A stretch of DNA of 40,357 bases, taken from contig JAOBWI010000091.1 in the NCBI GenBank assembly GCA_025463285.1, forward strand, positions 1 through 40,357. Direction: 5' to 3'. The notes below the pieces were generated by a model. It had not been told where the DNA came from. It ran no database searches and saw only the letters and a program-made list of their open reading frames with translations. The DNA is from Acidimicrobiaceae bacterium. GTDB taxonomy: Bacteria > Actinomycetota > Acidimicrobiia > Acidimicrobiales > RAAP-2. Shown here in pieces: positions 25,765 to 35,948 of the stretch. Within the stretch, counting starts at the first letter, position 1. Every line of letters starts with the position of its first letter. The translations under genes were made by a program, and so were the position numbers.

Positions 25765-26423
25765 CGAAGGAGCCGGCGCCGGTCTCCTTCGAAGCCAAAC
25801 TCAATCTCGCTCATCGAACAGTGCTCAATTCGTGGCCGCAGACGCGTCCCCGCACCGCTCTCTAGGTAGAGCTTCAGGGCCTGCTCGATGAACCCTCCGT
25901 GCACCACGAGGACGACCAGCTGGCCGGGGTGTCGCGTCACCAGGCGATCGATCGCCGAGACGCAGCGTTCATAGAAGTTCACCAGCGACTCGCCGCCGGG
26001 CACGTTCACCTGCGTGGGGTCCACGTCCCAGTTGGGTAACGCATAGCGTTCTTCGATCTCGGCCCAGGCCAGCCCGTCGGCTTCGCCCACTCGCAGCTCC
26101 CCTAAGTCCTCGTCCTGAACGGGAACGATCGACTCGTTGATGGCGGGAAAGATGATCTCGCCGGTCTCGATGGCCCGGGGCAAGCTCGAGGTATAGAAGG
26201 CGCTGGCGCTGGCGAGTTCCTGGGTGGCGGCCAAACGGCGAGCCAGGGCGCGAGCCTGCTCGCGGCCCGCGTCGGTCAGTCCGCCGTCGCCGAGCGGTCC
26301 TCCGGCGAGACCCTCGAGGTTGGCCACGCACTGGCCGTGACGAATCATGAGCAGGCGAGTTCCCGTGGGCAGTGGTCCGCGTTGGCGGAATCCCTCGGGG
26401 GGCAGGCGTTCGACCAGGCTCAC
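25731..26423 (-). CDS. Histidine phosphatase family protein (phosphoglycerate mutase-like)
   Basis: The 230-residue product carries the catalytic signature [15 protein letters not shown], with the phospho-accepting His, then [19 protein letters not shown] and the second catalytic His in [15 protein letters not shown] start it at GTG 26423, which overlaps the TGA of the VWA gene (GTGA). A longer open frame upstream lies within that gene and is rejected. The substrate is not apparent; RHG phosphatases act on sugar phosphates, nucleotides or proteins. It is the last gene of the obgE-proB-proA-MoxR-VWA operon and overlaps the 3' end of the convergent DAHP synthase gene. Confidence 0.88.
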   Translation of the reverse strand: MSLVERLPPEGFRQRGPLPTGTRLLMIRHGQCVANLEGLAGGPLGDGGLTDAGREQARALARRLAATQELASASAFYTSSLPRAIETGEIIFPAINESIVPVQDEDLGELRVGEADGLAWAEIEERYALPNWDVDPTQVNVPGGESLVNFYERCVSAIDRLVTRHPGQLVVLVVHGGFIEQALKLYLESGAGTRLRPRIEHCSMSEIEFGFEGDRRRLLRYNDLSPIGVE

Positions 26424-27850
26424 GCCAACTCTCCCACGAAGGCTTCGAGCTGGCGCAGCGTACGGCACTCGATGACCCGGTCGCAGTAGGGCGCGTAGAG
26501 ATTCACGATCGAGTCTCCGCTGTTCCAGTAGCTGGTCGGCTCGGGGTTGAGCCAGTACACGGCCTTGGCGCGGTAGCGCAGGTCGGCCAACAACTCGGCG
26601 TGCGCCTGGTGGTAGTTGTTGCGCGCGTCCCCGAGAATCAACACCGTCGAACGCTTGGTGAGGTCCTTCGCGTAGAGGTCGTGAAAAGTCGTGAGGGCCC
26701 GTCCGTAGTCCGAGTGGCCGTCGAAGGCGATCACGTCAGCCTCGGCGTTTATGCGCGCCACCGCGTCGGCCGGGTCTTCCACCCCGTCAAAGAGCCGCGT
26801 CACTTCATCGAGACCGTCGACGAAGACGAAGCTGCGAACCTTCGAGAACTGTGAGCTAATCGCGTGCACCAGGTGCAGGGTGAAGCGCGCGAAGGACGCC
26901 ACGGAGCCCGACACGTCGGCGATGACGAAGATCTCGGGCTTGGCCGGACGCGGCGGCTTAAAGCGCAGGTCCAGGGGCACTCCCCCGGTCGAGAGACTGC
27001 GCCGCACGGTGTGGCGCAGGTCGACCGGGCCACGTCGTCGTCGACGCCGTTTGCGCGCCAGGCGCACGGCCAACTTCCGGCTGAGAGGTCGCAGGGCGCG
27101 CTCTAGCTGAGCCATCTCCTCGCGGTTGGCGTGCATCACGTCGAGGTCTTCGGGCAGCGGCTTGCGCACCGACTTGGCTAGCGCCTGTGAGCCACGATCC
27201 TCGACCAAGCGCTCTCTGATCTCTCGCTCGATCTCGGCCTTCAACTGAGCGATACGCGCGCGCGCGTCGTCCCGGGCGATTCGCTCAGCCAGTTCATCGG
27301 CGTTCGCGCGCACCGTGCCCTCAACGAGGCGCTGCTCGAGGGCTTCTATATCCAGGCTGCGCAGCGTTCGATAGAGGTAGTAGGTCCCCCCGACGGGGCG
27401 ACCCGCCTCCATCCCGGCGTAGCGCGAGACCGCTTCGCTGGCTCCCGCGCGCAGGGCCTCCATCTCGCCACTCATGAGCGCGCGAAAGAGCCTCTCGGAG
27501 AGCTCCTGGGCGCTCAGGGAAGTGGTGCCGCCGCCTCGTGCGCGTCCCGGTCCCGCCGCGCCGGTCCCGGGGGCGCCCTCGCGATCGGAGCCCGCGCGTA
27601 CCTCGTCTCCGAGTAGCTCATCGGCGCTCTCCCACGAGCGGACCGCGAAGAAGACGTCAAAGGCGGTGTTAAAGGCCGCCAAGTGATCCCCGTCTTTGAC
27701 CAAGGTGGCCGCCAGGGTGACCTTCAGCAACGAGCGACTGGAAAGGTCAATGACCTCGACGGCCCGAGCGGCGTCGATGTGCTCACTCATGGACACGGGA
27801 ATGCCGGCGACGCGAAGCTCGCCAATGAACTCCCCCAGCAGATTAAGCAA
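26420..27850 (-). CDS. VWA domain protein, CoxE/YehP-like, MoxR partner
   Basis: The roughly 476-residue product begins LNLLGEFIGELRVAGIPVSMSEHIDAARAVEVIDLSS, the start of the CoxE-type VWA family. A Gly/Ala-rich linker and an Arg-rich charged helical region follow. The C-terminal von Willebrand A domain has the MIDAS motif DVSGSVASFARFTLHLVHAI. No membrane helix is seen. I favour TTG 27850, which overlaps the MoxR stop by eight bases and has GAGG upstream; another in-frame TTG at 27892 is possible. MoxR-VWA pairs act as chaperone-like complexes that remodel or insert cofactors into client proteins. No client gene is adjacent. Confidence 0.85.
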   Translation of the reverse strand: MLNLLGEFIGELRVAGIPVSMSEHIDAARAVEVIDLSSRSLLKVTLAATLVKDGDHLAAFNTAFDVFFAVRSWESADELLGDEVRAGSDREGAPGTGAAGPGRARGGGTTSLSAQELSERLFRALMSGEMEALRAGASEAVSRYAGMEAGRPVGGTYYLYRTLRSLDIEALEQRLVEGTVRANADELAERIARDDARARIAQLKAEIEREIRERLVEDRGSQALAKSVRKPLPEDLDVMHANREEMAQLERALRPLSRKLAVRLARKRRRRRRGPVDLRHTVRRSLSTGGVPLDLRFKPPRPAKPEIFVIADVSGSVASFARFTLHLVHAISSQFSKVRSFVFVDGLDEVTRLFDGVEDPADAVARINAEADVIAFDGHSDYGRALTTFHDLYAKDLTKRSTVLILGDARNNYHQAHAELLADLRYRAKAVYWLNPEPTSYWNSGDSIVNLYAPYCDRVIECRTLRQLEAFVGELA

Positions 27851-28790
27851 CGGGCCTCGAGCGTGCGAGCAACTCTTTGCTGGCTCGCGCAATGTCGGAC
27901 TGGTACTTCAACAAGATGTGCAGCGTGGCCGTGACGTCCTCGTCGCCGATCTCGTCACGGCCGAGCACGACGAGGGTGCGGGCCCAGTCGAGCGTCTCAG
28001 ACACCGAGGGCGCCTTCTTTAGATCGAGCGAGCGCAAAGAGCGCACCACCCGGGCAATCTGCTCGGCCAGCGCGCTCGAGATTCCCGGCACCCGTGAGAG
28101 GATGATGTCGCGTTCACGCTCGACCGTGGGATAGCCGACGTAGAGATACAGGCAGCGTCGCTTGAGCGCCTCAGAGAGCTCTCGCGTGTTGTTCGAAGTG
28201 AGAAAGACCATCGGGATCTGCCGGGCCCGAACGGTGCCTAACTCGGGAATGGAGACTTGGTACTCAGAGAGGATCTCCAACATCAACGCTTCGGTCTCGA
28301 GCTCGACGCGATCGACTTCGTCGATCAAGAGCACCACCGGATCACTGGCTGATATCGCTTCCAGCAGGGGGCGCGCCAACATAAACTCTTCGGCGAAGAT
28401 GTCGTCTTCGAGGTCGTGCCACTCCTCGCTGCGTGCCCCTTCGGGTCGTCCGGCCTGAATGCGCAACAGCTGCTTGCGGTAGTTCCACTCGTAGAGGGCC
28501 TTCGACTCGTCCAGCCCTTCGTAGCACTGCAGACGAATCAGTCGTGCGCCAATTGACTCGGCCACCGCTCTCGCCAGCGCCGTCTTGCCGGTACCCGCCG
28601 GTCCTTCGACCAGGACCGGCTTGGCCAGACGGTCGGCCAGATAGATGACCGAGGCGATGGCCTCGTCGCTCAAGTAGTCATTCTCCGCTAGCAGTTTCTG
28701 CACCGCGGCCGGCGAGTCGAAGCGCACCGGGGGCACGCTCGTTAGACCGAGACGCTGGGCCAGCTCCTCGCGGGGGTCGAGAGCACTCAT
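27843..28790 (-). CDS. MoxR-family AAA+ ATPase
   Basis: The 315-residue product has Walker A GPAGTGKTALARAVA at about residues 65-79, Walker B VVLLIDEVDRVELETEAL, sensor 1 FLTSNNTRELSEALKRRCLYLYVGYPT with the arginine finger region, and the MoxR-type lid domain. ATG 28790 overlaps the proA TGA (ATGA). A longer in-frame start inside proA is rejected. It pairs with the VWA gene downstream, the standard MoxR-CoxE arrangement. The LQCYEGLDESKALYEWNYRKQLL segment is typical of the CoxD-like branch. Its client is unknown. Confidence 0.92.
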   Translation of the reverse strand: MSALDPREELAQRLGLTSVPPVRFDSPAAVQKLLAENDYLSDEAIASVIYLADRLAKPVLVEGPAGTGKTALARAVAESIGARLIRLQCYEGLDESKALYEWNYRKQLLRIQAGRPEGARSEEWHDLEDDIFAEEFMLARPLLEAISASDPVVLLIDEVDRVELETEALMLEILSEYQVSIPELGTVRARQIPMVFLTSNNTRELSEALKRRCLYLYVGYPTVERERDIILSRVPGISSALAEQIARVVRSLRSLDLKKAPSVSETLDWARTLVVLGRDEIGDEDVTATLHILLKYQSDIARASKELLARSRPVA

Positions 28791-30022
28791 CGAATCTGAC
28801 CCTCTCCTCGAACCACCCATTTAAGACAAGTCAGTTCGCGCACACCCATGGGACCGCGAGCGTGAAGCTTCTGGGTCGAGATACCCACCTCCCCCCCGAG
28901 GCCCAACTCGCCGCCGTCGATGAATCGAGTCGAGGCGTTGACCAACACCGCGGCGGCGTCGACGCGACGCACCCACTCCTCGGCGTTGTGCGCGTCGTCA
29001 GTGAGGATGGCCTCGCTGTGGCCCGTGCCGTAGGTGGCGACGTGTTCGATGGCCTCATCGAGTGACGACACCACCTTGACGGCCAAGATCAGGTCCAGGA
29101 ACTCCCGTTGAAAGTCCTCGTCGCTCGCGAGCGACGCGCTGGGTAAGTAGGCCCGCGCGCGCTCGTCAGCGCGTAGTTCCACGCCGGGCAGTGCCGCTTC
29201 CAGTTCAGCTAAGAAGGCCGGCGCGATCGCTTCGTGCACCAACAGGGTCTCGGCCGCGTTGCACACCCCGGGTCGCGAGGTCTTCGCGTTGTTGACAATG
29301 GCCAGGGACTGCTGGAGCTTCGCTGACGCGTCGACGTATATATGGCAGTTGCCGTCACCGTCGAGGACGTAAGGCACTCGGGCGTTCTCCCGCATGGCCG
29401 CGATGAGCCGAGGGCCGCCACGAGGAATGAGACAGTCCAGCACGTCGGTCATCTGCATGAAGGAGTTCACCGTCTCGTACGAGGGGTCCTCCACCAACGA
29501 GACGCCCGCAGCCGGTAGACCCTCCTTCTCGAGCGCCTCGTGCCAGAGACCGACGATAAAGGTGTTGGTCGACTGCGCGCTCGAGGATCCGCGAAGAAAA
29601 GCCGCGTTGCCACTGCGCACGCAGAGCCCGGCCACGTCGCTCGTCACGTTCGGACGATTCTCGTAGACCACGCCAATCACGCCGAGGGGGACCCGCAGCC
29701 GTTCGACGCGCAGTCCGTTGGGTCGAGTGGAGGCGTCCTGGGACTCAAAGAGCGGGTCGGGCGATGAGGCGATCTCTCGCAGGGCTTGAGCCATGGCGGC
29801 CACTCGCTCGGGCGTCAAGGTGAGTCGGTCGCGGCCCGGACCGGAGTCGCTATAGGCGGCCACCTCGAGAGCGTTCACGGCCACGAGCTCGTCCCTCGTC
29901 TCGTCCAGTCGGTCCGCCACGAGGCGCAACACCGCGCTACGGGTCTCGTTGGAGGCCCGTCCCAGCGCTAGCGCTGCTCTTTTGACCGCGACTCCTTGGG
30001 TGGTTAACGCGAGGTCCGGCAT
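28787..30022 (-). CDS. proA: Glutamate-5-semialdehyde dehydrogenase
   Basis: ProA reduces gamma-glutamyl phosphate with NADPH in proline synthesis. The 411-residue product shows RVPLGVIGVVYENRPNVTSDVAGLCVRSGNAAFLRG, the LIPRGGPRLI block, VDASAKLQQSLAIVNNAKTSRPGVCNAAETLLVHE with the catalytic Cys, and FIDGGELGLGGEVGISTQKLHARGPMGV near the C-terminus. It follows proB by 21 bases. Its stop overlaps the MoxR start. Confidence 0.97.
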   Translation of the reverse strand: MPDLALTTQGVAVKRAALALGRASNETRSAVLRLVADRLDETRDELVAVNALEVAAYSDSGPGRDRLTLTPERVAAMAQALREIASSPDPLFESQDASTRPNGLRVERLRVPLGVIGVVYENRPNVTSDVAGLCVRSGNAAFLRGSSSAQSTNTFIVGLWHEALEKEGLPAAGVSLVEDPSYETVNSFMQMTDVLDCLIPRGGPRLIAAMRENARVPYVLDGDGNCHIYVDASAKLQQSLAIVNNAKTSRPGVCNAAETLLVHEAIAPAFLAELEAALPGVELRADERARAYLPSASLASDEDFQREFLDLILAVKVVSSLDEAIEHVATYGTGHSEAILTDDAHNAEEWVRRVDAAAVLVNASTRFIDGGELGLGGEVGISTQKLHARGPMGVRELTCLKWVVRGEGQIR

Positions 30023-30043
30023 GGACCAAGCGTAATGGCGGAC

Positions 30044-33004
<2,961 letters not shown>

Positions 33005-33283
33005 GTGAACAAGGCCGAGTTGGTAGAAGCAATTGTCGCCGAGAGTGGCGCCAATAAGAACACCGTGGCGGAAGTACTTAAGGCCTTTGAAGACGTGGTG
33101 GTCGGCAACGTTTCTAAGGGTGAGAAGATCGTGTTGTCCGGATTCTTGTCCTTCGAACGAGTGGAGCGCAAGGCCCGTACCGCCCGCAACCCTCAGACCG
33201 GTGAAGCGATCCAGGTGAAAGCCTCGAGGGCCCCCAAGGTCTCCATTGGCTCAACCTTTAAAAAGGCCGTCAAAGGAATGTAG
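33005..33283 (+). CDS. hup: HU family DNA-binding protein
   Basis: HU bends and compacts DNA as a dimer. The product is 92 residues and starts at GTG 33005, with AAGGAG seven bases upstream; an earlier in-frame codon would add seven residues with no family match. It reads NKAELVEAIVAESGANKNTVAEVLKAF, then SGFLSFERVERKARTARNPQTGE, containing the DNA-intercalating arm with RNPQTG, and ends STFKKAVKGM. It lacks the long Lys/Ala-rich tail of mycobacterial HupB. It is monocistronic, opposite in strand to its neighbours, and ends in a strong terminator. Confidence 0.97.
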   Translation: MNKAELVEAIVAESGANKNTVAEVLKAFEDVVVGNVSKGEKIVLSGFLSFERVERKARTARNPQTGEAIQVKASRAPKVSIGSTFKKAVKGM

Positions 33284-33297
33284 TTTTCGCTGTTTCA

Positions 33298-33338
33298 CTA
33301 AGAATCCCCCGGGCTCTGCCCGGGGGAATCTTAGTTTT
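33298..33338 (+). terminator. Intrinsic terminator of hup, shared with convergent rpmA
   Basis: CTAAGAATCCCCCGGGC and GCCCGGGGGAATCTTAG form a 17-position stem with a single A-A mismatch and a TCT loop, followed by TTTT on the plus strand. It lies 15 bases after the hup stop and 12 bases beyond the end of rpmA, which converges from the other side. It may therefore also stop rplU-rpmA transcripts, though it has no U-run in that direction. Confidence 0.88.
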
Positions 33339-33349
33339 AGGAGGAAAAC

Positions 33350-33601
33350 TCAGTCGGCGAGAACGTCAACTAGTTTTCTGCCGCCTCGGTAACCGAATTT
33401 CACGGTGCCTTCAGCGAGCGCAAACAGCGTGTCGTCCTTACCGATACCGACATTACGGCCCGGGTGAAACTGCGTACCACGCTGGCGAACAATGATGCTG
33501 CCGGACTTGACGACCGTGCCGTCGAAGGTCTTCACGCCGAGGCGCTGGGCGGCCGAGTCGCGGCCGTTGCGGGTAGAACCGCCACCTTTGGTCTTTGACA
33601 T
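33350..33601 (-). CDS. rpmA: 50S ribosomal protein L27
   Basis: L27 reaches the peptidyl transferase centre. The 83-residue product reads [24 protein letters not shown], with the conserved [11 protein letters not shown] start, then [21 protein letters not shown] and FGYRGGRK. It follows rplU by nine bases. The N-terminus starts directly without the cleaved presequence found in Firmicutes. Confidence 0.98.
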   Translation of the reverse strand: MSKTKGGGSTRNGRDSAAQRLGVKTFDGTVVKSGSIIVRQRGTQFHPGRNVGIGKDDTLFALAEGTVKFGYRGGRKLVDVLAD

Positions 33602-33610
33602 CGATACTCC

Positions 33611-33922
33611 TTAAGCTTTCGCCGAAATCTTGGTGATTTCGACGGTCGAATAGTGCTGACGGTGTCCCCAGCGGCGGCGTTGAATGGCCTTGGGCTTGTA
33701 GGTCAGGGCGCGGATCTTGGGACCCTTTTCCTCGCCGATGATCTTCGCGGTGACGCTCGCGCCCTTGAGCGCAGGACCGGCCGTGACCTCATCGCCGTCG
33801 ACGAGCAGGACGGGCTGAAACTCCACGTCAGAACCGACTTCTTCGCTTCGCAGGTCCACGCGGACCACTTGGCCCTCGGTGACGCGTTCTTGGGATGTTC
33901 CTACTCGGATGACGGCGTACAT
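33611..33922 (-). CDS. rplU: 50S ribosomal protein L21
   Basis: L21 binds 23S rRNA in the 50S subunit. The product is 103 residues: MYAVIRVGTSQERVTEGQVVRVD at the start, then the central DEVTAGPALKGASVTAKIIGEEKGPKIRALTYKPK block and the RNA-binding end RRWGHRQHYSTVEITKI. It heads an rplU-rpmA pair on the minus strand. The rne gene lies 38 bases upstream, so all three could be co-transcribed. Confidence 0.97.
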   Translation of the reverse strand: MYAVIRVGTSQERVTEGQVVRVDLRSEEVGSDVEFQPVLLVDGDEVTAGPALKGASVTAKIIGEEKGPKIRALTYKPKAIQRRRWGHRQHYSTVEITKISAKA

Positions 33923-33960
33923 AAGGGTTCCATACTAGCCGGACTACAGAGCCCGTCGAG

Positions 33961-35598
33961 TTACAACCCCGTCTTCACGATGAACCCGCGGCCGTCGCAA
34001 ACACTGCACACCACCGAGAGTGACTCCAAGAGACCTTCGTTAACGCGCTTTCTCGTCATCTCCACGAGACCCAGTTCGGAGATGTCAAAGACCTGAGTGC
34101 GGGTCTTGTCACGCGACAGCGCCTGACGAAGGGCGGAGGCCACGGCCTCGCGGTTGGCCCTGGTCTCCATGTCAATGAAGTCAATAACGATGATGCCGCC
34201 GATGTCGCGCAGGCGAAGCTGTCGAGCGACCTCGTCGGCGGCCTCGAGGTTGTTGCGAAAGACGGTCTCTTCTAGGTTGTTGGTTCCGACGTTCTTTCCG
34301 GTGTTGACGTCAATGACCGTGAGGGCTTCGGTCCTCTCAATGATGAGAGAACCACCCGACGGCAAGAAGACCTTGCGGTCCAGCGAGCGGTGCAACTGTT
34401 CGTGCACGAAATAGCGCTCAAAGAGGGGAAGATCTTCGGTCTCGCGGTCGTAGTACTCAATGCGATCGGCTAACTCGGGGTTCACGGCGTTGACGTACTC
34501 CAGCACCTTCTCGTAGAGGGTTCGATCGTCGATGAGCACCGCTCGGTACTCTTCGTTCAGCTCTTCGCGCAACACCCGCACCGCCAGGTCGAGGTCCCGG
34601 TAGATCAGCCGAGGCTGATTGGATTTGGCCACTTCCGCTTCAATGGCCGACCACTTCTCCACCAACGAAGTGACGTCACGCGACAGGTCGTCGGCCGACA
34701 CCCCTTCGGCGGCGGTACGGATGATGATGCCGTGACGATCGGGCTTCACGTCGTCGATGATGCGACGAAGGCGTCGGCGTTCTCCGTCAGGCAGACGTTT
34801 AGAGATGCCAATGGTGGACGAGTTCGGCACCAGCACGGCGAAGCGTCCCGGCAGGGAGACCTCTTGAGTCAGTCGGGCGCCTTTCGCGCCGATGGCGTTC
34901 TTCGTCACCTGGCAGAGAACGGTTTGACCGGCGCGAATCATCTCTTCGATGCGCTTGTCAGGTCGCGGGGCACCGTCCACGTCGTCGGTGTCAAAGGAGA
35001 CGTCACCTTTGTAGAGCACCGCGTTCTTAGGAATACCGATGTCGACGAAGGCCAACTCCATTCCGGGTAAGACATTTTGGATCCGACCGACGTAGATGTT
35101 GCCGTCGATCTGATTGGTCTCGTCGGCGTTCTTCGCCACGGTGTACTCGACCATGGAACGCCCCTCGAGCGTGGCGATGTGAGTGCCGTCGCTCGTCGTG
35201 TGCACCGCCATGAGATAGCGGCCCTGGGCGCGCGTTCGTCGCTCGCCACCACGTCGTCGACGTCCACGACCCTGCTTGGCACCGCCGTCCACGCCCGCCT
35301 CGGGGGCGGAGGCCTCGACGGGGGCGTCCATCATGCGTCGCGGCGCAGCGTTGTGGCCGTTCTGGCTCTCACGGTCGCCGCGCGGCTCGCGGTTGCCTTG
35401 ACCCGAACGGCCCCGGCCGCCTCGTCGTCGTCGATTCCCTCCGCCCGGAGCCGACGAGGGCGCGGACGTGGCCGGCGCCCCGGAGGACGCGGCGTGCTGC
35501 GTCGCTGGTCGGGTATCGCCTATTTGCGGTGCGGGTCGAGTGTCGCCAATTCGAGGACTAGACGATACGGGTAAAGGCTGGATGGATTCGTCGCTCAC
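33961..35598 (-). CDS. rne: Ribonuclease E/G
   Basis: This is an endoribonuclease of mRNA decay and rRNA maturation. I start it at GTG 35598 with AAGGAG eight bases upstream, giving 545 residues. The first 130 or so residues are disordered, Gly/Arg-rich and basic. An S1 domain follows (MVEYTVAKNADE, GNIYVGRIQNVLPGMELAFVDIG). The catalytic DNase I-like domain has ALTVIDVNTGKNVG and GGIIVIDFIDM, which supply the two metal-binding Asp. The zinc-link CSVCDGRGF sits at the very C-terminus, with no long degradosome scaffold after it. RNase E rather than G is chosen because of the actinobacterial N-terminal extension and the rplU-rpmA context. Confidence 0.92.
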   Translation of the reverse strand: MSDESIQPLPVSSSPRIGDTRPAPQIGDTRPATQHAASSGAPATSAPSSAPGGGNRRRRGGRGRSGQGNREPRGDRESQNGHNAAPRRMMDAPVEASAPEAGVDGGAKQGRGRRRRGGERRTRAQGRYLMAVHTTSDGTHIATLEGRSMVEYTVAKNADETNQIDGNIYVGRIQNVLPGMELAFVDIGIPKNAVLYKGDVSFDTDDVDGAPRPDKRIEEMIRAGQTVLCQVTKNAIGAKGARLTQEVSLPGRFAVLVPNSSTIGISKRLPDGERRRLRRIIDDVKPDRHGIIIRTAAEGVSADDLSRDVTSLVEKWSAIEAEVAKSNQPRLIYRDLDLAVRVLREELNEEYRAVLIDDRTLYEKVLEYVNAVNPELADRIEYYDRETEDLPLFERYFVHEQLHRSLDRKVFLPSGGSLIIERTEALTVIDVNTGKNVGTNNLEETVFRNNLEAADEVARQLRLRDIGGIIVIDFIDMETRANREAVASALRQALSRDKTRTQVFDISELGLVEMTRKRVNEGLLESLSVVCSVCDGRGFIVKTGL

Positions 35599-35948
35599 GA
35601 CGGGTACTCCTTGAGTTCTTGATGGGTAGGGCGTGGCGCGAGGCGCCACGGGTCGAGACCGCGCGCGGCGAAGTGCTCGCGACGTCAGTCGGATGGGAGA
35701 AACTAAGGGCTCGTTGGGCCGTCAAGAGGAGGACGCTCACGATACTCATTAGCAGTAGCGCACTGACGTGTACCACGAAATGTCCTCAATACTGTGCGTA
35801 ACGGAGCGGCAACACTGCGTTATAGCGACGTTCCTTTGCGTCTGGCACCCGGTGTGTCAGTACGCCCAACTCCTCCAGGCTACTGCACGACCACTCGGTT
35901 TTGCCTTTTTTGAGTCTCGAAAGCCCTGAACAGCGGCCCGCTCGCGCC
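35599..35948. other. rne leader and mrdA-rne intergenic region
   Basis: This 350-bp non-coding region separates mrdA from rne. I see no supported gene. Near rne it has the hairpin at 35632-35650. Further upstream on the minus strand, a TTGACG hexamer and several weak -10-like sequences occur, but no convincing promoter pair. No clear intrinsic terminator follows mrdA. Confidence 0.45.
35632..35650 (-). promoter_or_regulatory. Perfect hairpin in rne 5' leader
   Basis: CGTGGCGC and GCGCCACG form a perfect 8-bp stem with a 3-base loop, 33 bases upstream of the rne start. RNase E in enterobacteria controls its own mRNA through leader hairpins. An analogous role is inferred only from position. 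Confidence 0.45.

Noticed and set aside
35558..35776. Small open frame upstream of rne on the minus strand
   Set aside because: It overlaps the rne start and leader hairpin, has no ribosome-binding site and no recognisable sequence.
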